Both the position numbers and the translations under genes were made by a program. Shown here one piece after another: positions 17,281-24,551 of a stretch of DNA of 45,399 nucleotides (position 1 is its first letter; every line of letters begins with the position of its first letter). This DNA is from Hyphomicrobiaceae bacterium (GTDB taxonomy: Bacteria; Pseudomonadota; Alphaproteobacteria; Rhizobiales; Hyphomicrobiaceae), in contig JANYHG010000163.1 of assembly GCA_025359165.1 (NCBI GenBank), forward strand, positions 1 through 45,399. The letters run 5' to 3'. The notes beneath the pieces were generated by a model. The model saw nothing but the letters and a program-made list of their open reading frames with translations, ran no database searches and was not told the DNA's origin.

Positions 17281-17460
17281 TCACTTCATGACGCAACCCT
17301 TGTCCTTCTTGCTGTAGTATTTGCCCATGCCGCATTTGCCGGGTTTGCCCTTGGTCACGTGCGCCTTGGCTTCGGCTGCGCCGGACGAACCGATCGAGGT
17401 CGCGACGAGTGTCGTTGTTGCAAGGAACGCCATGGCCATTGCGAGTGTCAGGAAGCGCAT
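17281..17460 (-). CDS. Small secreted cysteine-containing peptide (59 residues)
   Basis: This short gene runs from ATG 17460 with a GGAGAG ribosome-binding site about eight bases upstream to TGA, and is followed by a textbook terminator, so it is very likely real. The product has a clear signal peptide (MRFLTLAMAMAFLATTTLVA..., cleavage near GAAEA) and a mature part of about 30 residues. The mature part is rich in Lys and Gly, with two cysteines in the pattern GKCGMGKYYSKKDKGC. The cysteines may form a disulfide. I recognise similar tiny KPGKC-type exported proteins in Hyphomicrobiales, but none with a function I can name. Its position between the amine oxidase and a HupE-type gene makes a link to metal or amine metabolism possible. 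Confidence 0.75.
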   Translation of the reverse strand: MRFLTLAMAMAFLATTTLVATSIGSSGAAEAKAHVTKGKPGKCGMGKYYSKKDKGCVMK

Positions 17461-17519
17461 CTGTCTCTCTCCGTGATCCCTGTTGATACCCACGCCAGGC
17501 TGGATCATCGTCCGGGCGG

Positions 17520-17564
17520 CCACGTTGCTTGGGAACTGCAACGATACAGTTACGAGCAACGTGG
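17520..17564. promoter_or_regulatory. Nested inverted repeats upstream of the small peptide gene
   Basis: CCACGTTGCT (17520-17529) and AGCAACGTGG (17555-17564) are perfect 10-base inverted copies. Inside them AACTG (17534-17538) pairs with CAGTT (17547-17551). The element lies 60-104 bases upstream of the peptide start and 91 bases past the end of the third HupE-type gene. It could be an operator, a terminator of the upstream gene without a U-run, or an RNA leader structure. Confidence 0.45.
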
Positions 17565-17654
17565 ACGATAGTTTCACAAAACACGGCGGATGGAAGCAAC
17601 TTTTATCGTTGTGCACCGCATCAGTTGTCCGAATACCACGTGTCCCGTGTTGCT

Positions 17655-18848
17655 TTACACAAACCAAATTCGTTGCACCGTCCAAAACATGCCAATAAGG
17701 GCGATCGCCGCCGATACTGGCCAGACCACGCGCGCGCGATACCACGGCTCCCGGCCGAACCAGTACGCCGTCGTCATCCAGGCAATGGCGATGATGGCCA
17801 ACTGGCCGAATTCGACGCCGATATTGAAGGCGATCAAACCGAGCACGAATTGCTCGCGTGGCAGGCCGAGTTCCAGCAACACGCCGGCAAAACCAAGGCC
17901 ATGCAACAGGCCGAAGGCAAATACGACGACCGGTCGCCAAAAGCTCAATTGCGACGTCATCAGATTTTCGACGGCGACGAACACGATCGATAGGGCGATC
18001 AACGGTTCGACGATGGCGGGCGACACCTGAACGACGCCGTAGAGGCCGAGCGCGAGTGTGATCGAGTGCGCGATCGTGAAGGCCGTGACCTGCACCAACA
18101 AGGGACGCATCTGTGTGCTCAACAGGAACAAGCCGAGTACGAACAGGATATGATCCACTCCGATTGGTACGATGTGGGAAAATCCGAGCGCGATATAGTC
18201 GGCAAAAACGAGTAGTTGGCTTCGGAGTGTGCCGGCGACCAGCGGGACGTCCGCACTGGGCGCGCCATTTTTGAGCCAGCTCGTTTCCAACTCCGTCGAC
18301 CCACCGCGCTTGACCCTGAGAACGCTGCTGCCGAACGCCGCTGGGTAGGTCCATCGGAAGGCCTTGGCGTGTGCCGGAATCGTGCCGGCTAACCGAAGCG
18401 TCGAGATCCGCGCCAGCGCCGGATCGACACCCGCTGGCGTCGTCACCGATACGATATTCGCCGGCGACGGCTGCCCGTCGAACGCGATACCGATGTCGCG
18501 AAGATATTGCGGCGCGAACTGATCGAACTTGGCTCGCAGTTCGTCGGCCGAAACGGTCCTCAACTGATTGTATTGCAATGCCTGTGGCGCGTCGTTGCTG
18601 TCCTTGTGTTCCGAGCCTATCCCGACCAATAGTGCTTCGAGATTAGCTGTGATGACGATCGTGTAGCTTCCCGGCGTCGACAGATCGACCGAGACGATGG
18701 CGGGACGAATCTCATGGGCTTGCAGAGGGGCCGCACCCCACCCGTTACTCGCCAGATTTACGACCGCGCAGACGAACAGAGTTAGGAGCGACCGGATGGA
18801 TTGCAATGGACGGCGGTTCAAGTCAGTCATCGGACAAACAATGCACAT
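17655..18848 (-). CDS. HupE/UreJ family 2 protein with large periplasmic domain
   Basis: This protein of about 397 residues belongs to the second HupE/UreJ type. A signal peptide ends after PLQA, leaving mature HEIRPAIV. A periplasmic beta-rich domain of about 180 residues follows. Then comes a membrane part with GFSHIVPIGVDHILFVLGLFLL, HSITLALGLYG, FAFGLLHGLGFAGVL and FNIGVEFGQL, the histidine and glycine motifs of the family. I place the start at ATG 18848 (GGACGG upstream); ATG 18830 is also possible. The gene is divergent from the DUF4198 gene about 100 bases away, so the two may share regulation. Family knowledge suggests metal transport. Nickel or cobalt is the textbook assignment; copper is an inference from the neighbouring amine oxidase. 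Confidence 0.85.
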   Translation of the reverse strand: MCIVCPMTDLNRRPLQSIRSLLTLFVCAVVNLASNGWGAAPLQAHEIRPAIVSVDLSTPGSYTIVITANLEALLVGIGSEHKDSNDAPQALQYNQLRTVSADELRAKFDQFAPQYLRDIGIAFDGQPSPANIVSVTTPAGVDPALARISTLRLAGTIPAHAKAFRWTYPAAFGSSVLRVKRGGSTELETSWLKNGAPSADVPLVAGTLRSQLLVFADYIALGFSHIVPIGVDHILFVLGLFLLSTQMRPLLVQVTAFTIAHSITLALGLYGVVQVSPAIVEPLIALSIVFVAVENLMTSQLSFWRPVVVFAFGLLHGLGFAGVLLELGLPREQFVLGLIAFNIGVEFGQLAIIAIAWMTTAYWFGREPWYRARVVWPVSAAIALIGMFWTVQRIWFV

Positions 18849-18946
18849 TTTTCGCCGTCCATGTTGCAACTTTGCGGGACGCGTCACGTAGCTATCAAGG
18901 CAAGATAATCGATATACGTACGAAATCACCTGACGGAGATGATCGC

Positions 18947-19750
18947 TTGAAGTTTATTTGCTCCAAGGTCCGAATTGCCTTGCTGGCTCTGATCTGCGTG
19001 CTGCCGAAACTTGCGTCGGCCCATGAGTTTTGGCTCGATCCGGTCGATTTCGCTCCGAAGGTCGGGGCCGAGGTGCCGATTGTGCAGCGGACCGGGATCA
19101 ACTTTCTCGGCGACAGTTTTCCTCACGTCCAAGAGATGTCGAAGCGGTTTTCGGTCGTCGACGCACGCGGCGAGAGGCCGATCAAAGCGGTGGAGGGTGA
19201 CGATCCCGCAGGCGATGCCAAGTTCCCGAATGCCGGATTGGCCATCGTTGTCTACGAACGCGCTCCCGACATCGTCACGCATCCGACAGTCGACCGGTTC
19301 GCCGAGATCGTTGCGATCGAAGGACTTGAAGACATCTCGCGTCAGCATCGCGAACAGGGGCTGCCGCCAACGGATATCAAAGAGACGTATGCCCGCTTCG
19401 CCAAATCTCTGATCAAGGTCGGCAAGAGTTCCGGTCTCGATCGTGCGGTGGGCTTGACCTTCGAACTGGTCGTCGAGACCGACGTCTATAAGCTGTCTGC
19501 GAATGCCGATGTCCCGGTGCGAGTTCTGTTATCAGGAAAACCGGTCGAAAACGTTCTCGTCAAGGCTTTCAATCTTGCCGACACCTCGTCGCCACGGACG
19601 GCGCGTTCAGATGCCGATGGGCGCGTCACGCTCGCCGGGGTGCCGTCGGGCGAAGTGCTCGTCAGCGCCGTGACGATGTTCCGCGCCGAGCCTGCCACTG
19701 GCGCGCTTTGGACCAGCTTGTGGGCGTCGACCACCTTCAAGCGACCATGA
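18947..19750 (+). CDS. DUF4198 periplasmic protein, possible metal-binding
   Basis: The product of 267 residues carries a signal peptide ending at LASA, followed by mature HEFWLDPVDF, the hallmark start of DUF4198 proteins. An Ig-like or carboxypeptidase-regulatory-like C-terminal domain follows (PVRVLLSGKPVENVLVKAFN...SDADGRVTLAGVPSGEVLVSAV). I start it at TTG 18947 with an ACGGAG site nine bases upstream; the open frame extends upstream to 18806 but would overlap the divergent gene and bury the signal peptide. DUF4198 is related to the NikK-like periplasmic component of nickel transporters. The N-terminal histidine could ligate metal as in histidine-brace proteins, which is an inference. 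It stands divergent to the HupE-type gene, likely as its partner. Confidence 0.82.
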   Translation: MKFICSKVRIALLALICVLPKLASAHEFWLDPVDFAPKVGAEVPIVQRTGINFLGDSFPHVQEMSKRFSVVDARGERPIKAVEGDDPAGDAKFPNAGLAIVVYERAPDIVTHPTVDRFAEIVAIEGLEDISRQHREQGLPPTDIKETYARFAKSLIKVGKSSGLDRAVGLTFELVVETDVYKLSANADVPVRVLLSGKPVENVLVKAFNLADTSSPRTARSDADGRVTLAGVPSGEVLVSAVTMFRAEPATGALWTSLWASTTFKRP

Positions 19751-19929
19751 GGCGCGAGCAGGTCACGGATCGAGTTGGCGCCGGTCGGAAAATCAACCGG
19801 GTTGCACACCCCGGCGGTAGTAGCTAAACAACCCCGGCGTTATCAGGGGTCGCTCTGGGTCGACGCGACGGTAGTCTGAATGCCGTCCCTTTATCAGCAT
19901 TCCCAGGGGGCGCTCGTAGCGATCTGCCG

Positions 19930-21192
19930 ATGGCTCTGATCGTGATGAAGTTCGGCGGCACCAGCGTTGCCACTGTCGAACGAATCAAGAATGTCGCCCG
20001 CCATATCAAGCGCGAAATCGATGCCGGCAATCAGGTTGCCGCCGTCGTGTCCGCGATGTCAGGCGTCACCAATCAGCTCGTTGCCTACGTGCGCGAAGCG
20101 TCGCTGTTGCACGATGCACGCGAGTACGACGCCGTCGTCGCGTCCGGCGAGCAGGTGACGGCCGGTATCCTTGCCATCTGCCTGCAGGCGATCGGCGTGC
20201 AGGCACGCTCCTGGCAAGGCTGGCAGGTTCCGATCCTCACCGACAATGCGCATGGTGCGGCCCGTATCAAGGATATCGACGGCACCAGGCTGCGGGAACG
20301 CTTGCTCGGCGGCGAAGTGGCTGTCGTGACCGGGTTCCAGGGCATCGAACCCGGGCGTCAGCGGTTGGCGACGCTCGGTCGCGGTGGCTCGGACACCAGC
20401 GCGGTGGCGTTGGCGATCGCGCTCAAAGCCGATCTCTGCGACATCTACACCGACGTCGACGGCATCTACACGACGGACCCGCGCATCGTCCCGAAGGCGC
20501 GGCGGCTGAGCAAGGTTTCGTACGAAGAAATGCTCGAGATGGCCTCGCTCGGCTCGAAGGTGTTACAGACCCGTTCGGTCGAGCTGGCTATGGTCTACAA
20601 AATGCGCACGCGGGTGCTGTCGAGCTTCACAGCGCCCGATGCCATGAAGCCGACCACGCCGGAAACTTGGGACGAAGTCGGTACGATCGTTTGCAGCGAG
20701 GATGAGATCGTGGAACAGCAGGTTGTCAGCGGCATCGCCTTCGCCAAGGACGAGGCCAAGGTCACGCTCCTGAAAATCGCCGACAAACCCGGCGTGGCTG
20801 CCGCAGTCTTCGGCCCACTCGCCGAGGCCAATGTCAACGTCGACATGATCGTGCAGAACCTGTCGTCGGACGGCAAGCACACCGATATGACGTTTACGGT
20901 GCAAGGCACCGAGTTGCCGCGAGCGTTGGAACTGCTGAAAGGCGTACAAAAAGAGATCGGATATTTCGCCGTCAACAGCTCGGCCGACGTGGTCAAGGTG
21001 TCGGTAATCGGCGTCGGTATGCGCAGTCACGCGGGCGTTGCGGCCATGATGTTCAAGGCGTTAGCCGCCAAAGGTATCAATATTCTGGCGATCACGACCA
21101 GCGAGATCAAAATTAGCGTTTTGATCGACGCGGCCTATTCCGAGCTTGCCGTGCGGACGCTGCATTCGCTCTATGGGTTGGACAAGGAATAG
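19930..21192 (+). CDS. lysC: Aspartate kinase
   Basis: Aspartokinase of 420 residues catalyses the first step of the aspartate pathway to lysine, threonine and methionine. The kinase domain (about 1-245) shows KFGGTSVA at the start, the GRGGSDTSAVALA segment, and the YTDVDGIYTTDPRIVPKARRL motif. Two ACT domains follow (about 265-340 and 345-415), with KPGVAAAVFGPLAEANVNVDMIVQN and GVGMRSHAGVAAMMFKALAAKGINI typical of feedback-regulated enzymes. The gene precedes ptsP with a gap of about 160 bases, a pairing common in Hyphomicrobiales. There is no sign of truncation. Confidence 0.96.
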   Translation: MALIVMKFGGTSVATVERIKNVARHIKREIDAGNQVAAVVSAMSGVTNQLVAYVREASLLHDAREYDAVVASGEQVTAGILAICLQAIGVQARSWQGWQVPILTDNAHGAARIKDIDGTRLRERLLGGEVAVVTGFQGIEPGRQRLATLGRGGSDTSAVALAIALKADLCDIYTDVDGIYTTDPRIVPKARRLSKVSYEEMLEMASLGSKVLQTRSVELAMVYKMRTRVLSSFTAPDAMKPTTPETWDEVGTIVCSEDEIVEQQVVSGIAFAKDEAKVTLLKIADKPGVAAAVFGPLAEANVNVDMIVQNLSSDGKHTDMTFTVQGTELPRALELLKGVQKEIGYFAVNSSADVVKVSVIGVGMRSHAGVAAMMFKALAAKGINILAITTSEIKISVLIDAAYSELAVRTLHSLYGLDKE

Positions 21193-21353
21193 TTGTTTTT
21201 CGACGACGATTGGCGCTGCCAGGAGCGGCACGGTTCCACGCAGCTGCTGCAAATTTAAGCAGCCATTGTCCTATTGGTTTGTGTTACAATCACTCCACAT
21301 CTTTATGGTACGAGCACGCCCAAGGGCAGGCGAGATCAAACCAGCAGGCAAGC

Positions 21354-23651
21354 ATGCAAAATCCGCGTGGTACCGACCCGCGTATTGCCGGCTCTGAAAA
21401 GGCTCTGCGCATCTTCATGCGCCGGCTTCGCGAAATCATGGCTGGGCCCAGCGACGGTCAGGCTCGTCTCGATACGATCGTCCGCCAGGTTGCCGGGCAC
21501 ATGGTCGCCGACGTCTGCTCAATCTATCTGCAGCGCAATGACGGCAGCCTCGAACTGTTCGCCACCGAGGGTCTGAACCCGGAGGCCAAGCACAACACGT
21601 TCATGATGCGTGGCGAGGGGCTGGTGGGGCGCTGTGCGCACTTGGCCCAGCCGGTCAACGAGTCCGACGCCCAGAACCATCCCTCTTTCTCGTACAGGCC
21701 CGAGACGGGTGAAGAGATCTATCATTCGCTGCTGGCGGTGCCGATCTCGCGCGGGGGTAGCGTCGTCCTCGGCGTGCTCGTCGTGCAAAACCGCACCGAA
21801 CGCATCTACAGCGACGATGACGTGGAGGTCCTGGAGACCACCGCGATGGTGCTCGCCGAGCATCTGGTGTCCGGCGACGTGGCAGGCGTCAATTCGGCGC
21901 CGGAGTTTTCGCCGACCCGATCGCATGTGGTGCGCGGGCAACCGATCGCTGATGGGCTGGCGCTGGGCCATGTGGTGATCCACGAGAGCCGCATCGTGGT
22001 CAAGGACCTGACCAGCGACAATCCGGCGCTCGAGGTCGAACGCCTCGAAACCGCGGTCGGCGACCTCAAGGCGACGCTCGACGAATTGCTCGAACAGAAC
22101 GAGATGGCTGCACCCGGCGAACATCGCGACGTCATCGAAACGCATCGTATGTTCGCCAACGATCGCGGCTGGCTGCGACGCATGAAGGAGGGCATTCAGC
22201 AAGGTCGGCTGACGGCCGAAGCGGCGGTCGCACGCGAACAGAATGCCATGCGCGCCCGCATGAACGCGCTGAGCGATCCCTATCTGCGCGACCGCGCCAA
22301 GGATCTTGATGAACTTTCCGACCGGCTGCTGCGGGTGCTCGCCGGGCGCAAGATCGGGCAACTGGCTCCTGTCGCCTTGCCGACCGATACGATCCTGGTG
22401 GCGCGCACGATGGGTACCGCCGATCTGATGGACTACGACCGCTCGCGTATCAAAGGGTTGGTCATCGAGGATAGCGGCGGACAGAGCCATATCGCGATCA
22501 TCGCCAAGGCCATGGGTATCGCGGCCGTGGCGCAGGCGCGCGGCGTAATGGAACGCGTGTTCAGCGGCGACCCGATCATCGTCGATGCCGAGGCAGGCGA
22601 CGTCCATATCCGGCCGACGTCCGAGATCATCGCGGCCTATGCAGACAAAGCCCGTTTCCGTGCCCGCAAGCGGCGCAAGTACAAAGGCTTGAAGGCGGTG
22701 CCGGCCGTCACGCGCGATGGGGTGCGGATCGGGCTCAGCATCAACGCCGGGCTGCAAATGGAGTTGACCCAGATCGCGGCGTCGGGTGCCGATGGCGTCG
22801 GGCTGTTTCGGACGGAATTAGAATTCCAGGTGGCACCGACGCTGCCACGCATGGAGCGGCAGACGCAGTTCTACCGTGAAGTGCTCGATGCCGCCGGCGA
22901 CCGTCCCGTGGTGTTTCGCACGCTCGACGTCGGGGGCGATAAAACGCTGCCGTACTTGCGGCACCCGCACGAAGAAAATCCGGCGCTCGGCTGGCGTGCG
23001 ATCCGCATGGCACTCGACCGTCCCGGATTGCTGCGTACGCAGGTGCGCGCGTTGCTGCGCGGTGCCGGTGCGCGCGAGTTGCGCGTGATGCTACCGCTGA
23101 TCACAAGTGTCGGTGAAATCGATCTGGCGCGAGCGCTGATCAAACGCGAAATCGAATTACTCGAACGGCGTGGCGGGCCGGTGCCGAAAAAGGTGCACAT
23201 CGGCATCATGTTTGAAGTGCCGTCGCTGCTGTATCAACTCGACGCCGTCATGCCGCGCGTCGACTTCGTTTCGGTGGGCAGCAACGATCTGCTGCAGTAC
23301 CTGTTCGCCGCAGATCGCAACAACGAGCGGGTGTCCAACCGTTACGACCGCCTGTCGGTCCCGGCATTGCGCGCCTTGAAAAGCGTTTCCGATGCCGCCG
23401 CACGCCACAATACGCCGGTGTCTCTCTGCGGGGAAATGGCGGGTTCGCCTGTCGATGCCATGGCGTTGATCGGAATCGGCTATCGCAGTCTGTCGATGGC
23501 GCCCTCCAATATCGGCCCGGTGAAAACGATGGTGCTCGGGTTGGACGCCACGAAGGTCACCCGGCACGTCACCGCGCTCATGCAGAGCTACGAAGGCAGC
23601 CTGCGCGAACCGCTTACCGCCTATGCCGAAGCTCAAGGCTTGGAGGTTTGA
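21354..23651 (+). CDS. ptsP: PTS(Ntr) enzyme I, phosphoenolpyruvate-protein phosphotransferase
   Basis: This 765-residue cytoplasmic enzyme takes phosphate from phosphoenolpyruvate to start the regulatory nitrogen PTS (to NPr and EIIA-Ntr, neither in this window). Domains in order: an N-terminal GAF sensor (about 20-170), the PEP-utilising N domain (about 185-310), the phosphohistidine swivel domain with GGQSHIAIIAKAMG (His379 expected to be phosphorylated), and the PEP-binding barrel (about 425-750) with GADGVGLFRTELEF, MFEVPSLL, SVGSNDLLQYLFAADR and LCGEMAG. In enzyme I proteins the residue two before the active His is usually Thr; here it is Gln. I start at ATG 21354, which gives the usual length; the frame is open back to 21210 but the extra 48 residues look non-coding. 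Confidence 0.94.
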   Translation: MQNPRGTDPRIAGSEKALRIFMRRLREIMAGPSDGQARLDTIVRQVAGHMVADVCSIYLQRNDGSLELFATEGLNPEAKHNTFMMRGEGLVGRCAHLAQPVNESDAQNHPSFSYRPETGEEIYHSLLAVPISRGGSVVLGVLVVQNRTERIYSDDDVEVLETTAMVLAEHLVSGDVAGVNSAPEFSPTRSHVVRGQPIADGLALGHVVIHESRIVVKDLTSDNPALEVERLETAVGDLKATLDELLEQNEMAAPGEHRDVIETHRMFANDRGWLRRMKEGIQQGRLTAEAAVAREQNAMRARMNALSDPYLRDRAKDLDELSDRLLRVLAGRKIGQLAPVALPTDTILVARTMGTADLMDYDRSRIKGLVIEDSGGQSHIAIIAKAMGIAAVAQARGVMERVFSGDPIIVDAEAGDVHIRPTSEIIAAYADKARFRARKRRKYKGLKAVPAVTRDGVRIGLSINAGLQMELTQIAASGADGVGLFRTELEFQVAPTLPRMERQTQFYREVLDAAGDRPVVFRTLDVGGDKTLPYLRHPHEENPALGWRAIRMALDRPGLLRTQVRALLRGAGARELRVMLPLITSVGEIDLARALIKREIELLERRGGPVPKKVHIGIMFEVPSLLYQLDAVMPRVDFVSVGSNDLLQYLFAADRNNERVSNRYDRLSVPALRALKSVSDAAARHNTPVSLCGEMAGSPVDAMALIGIGYRSLSMAPSNIGPVKTMVLGLDATKVTRHVTALMQSYEGSLREPLTAYAEAQGLEV

Positions 23652-23688
23652 TCGCGGGGCGCGAGCAGCGTGCCGGTTCGACGATCGA

Positions 23689-24507
23689 TTACTCTTTGTA
23701 CCAAACGGTCTGCACGCCTGAGGCGAGTAGCACGCCGTCGGCGCTCCACAGCTCCATCGACTGGTCGTGAAAGTTCGCGTTGAAACGTTTGGCGTCGGCG
23801 ATCCCGAGCAGGTGTCGGGTACCGTGTGCCGCGAGTTCGTCGGGCGTCGCGTGAAAATAGCTGGTCATCGACACCGTGCTCATCGGCACCATCGTGCCCC
23901 GAATCTGCAGCAAACGCAGGATGAAGCAATCGCACAACGCCGACAGCGCCACATAGTCAAGCGGGCGATCCGGCGCGTCTTTGAGCCAGAGCGCGGTGCG
24001 CGCGCTGCCGAGGTCATCGGTCGGGCGCGGTTTCCCACCGAAACCCGGCGCACCCTCGATAAACCGGAAATCGTAGCGCGCAAGCCAGGCCAGCGGCCCG
24101 GTGGTAGATTGCGCAGGAACGTTGGCCGGTGGCGGCACGATTGGTCGCGCGGTGCTTTCGTGCGCGAACGTCTCGCGCCGGTTTGCGCAAACGATCGACG
24201 CGGTCGCAGCCACGACGTCACCCTGGCGCAACTCAAGCGACCAGTGTTGGGTCGCCTTGCCAGAACGCTGGAGCACCACGATAATGTCGAACGCGCCCTT
24301 GCTGATCGGCGCACAGAAATTGACCGTCTGGGCGACCGGCGGTCCAAGTCGGCGTGGATCGTCCATGATCGCCTTCATCAACAGTGCCGCAGTGTATCCT
24401 CCGAACGGTCCCGCGAAGTTCCAGTAGGCATCATTCGTGAGGCCGGTGAGCCGACCCTCGGCAGCCGGTTGCAAAAACATGGCGACGTCGAGCGGATGCG
24501 GGGTCAT
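23689..24507 (-). CDS. TesB-type acyl-CoA thioesterase (double hotdog)
   Basis: This 272-residue protein has the layout of acyl-CoA thioesterase II-like enzymes, which hydrolyse acyl-CoA to acid and CoA. The first hotdog domain (about 15-115) has NFAGPFGGYTAALLMKAI and a C-terminal strand with VVAATASIVCA. The second (about 140-272) has LDYVALSALCDCF, TVSMTSYFHA and GVLLASGVQTVWYKE. Subfamily members act on branched, hydroxylated or aromatic acyl-CoAs, and no specificity is visible here. It is convergent with ptsP (gap 37 bases) and lies 44 bases downstream of the oligopeptidase gene on the same strand, so co-transcription is possible. Confidence 0.83.
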   Translation of the reverse strand: MTPHPLDVAMFLQPAAEGRLTGLTNDAYWNFAGPFGGYTAALLMKAIMDDPRRLGPPVAQTVNFCAPISKGAFDIIVVLQRSGKATQHWSLELRQGDVVAATASIVCANRRETFAHESTARPIVPPPANVPAQSTTGPLAWLARYDFRFIEGAPGFGGKPRPTDDLGSARTALWLKDAPDRPLDYVALSALCDCFILRLLQIRGTMVPMSTVSMTSYFHATPDELAAHGTRHLLGIADAKRFNANFHDQSMELWSADGVLLASGVQTVWYKE

Positions 24508-24551
24508 GGGCGACTTTCGAGTGTGTCGGCTGCGGACTGGGACGGTTTAAT

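Noticed and set aside
23652-23688. Bidirectional terminator between ptsP and the thioesterase gene
   Set aside because: The 37-base gap shows only weak GC pairing without T-runs.
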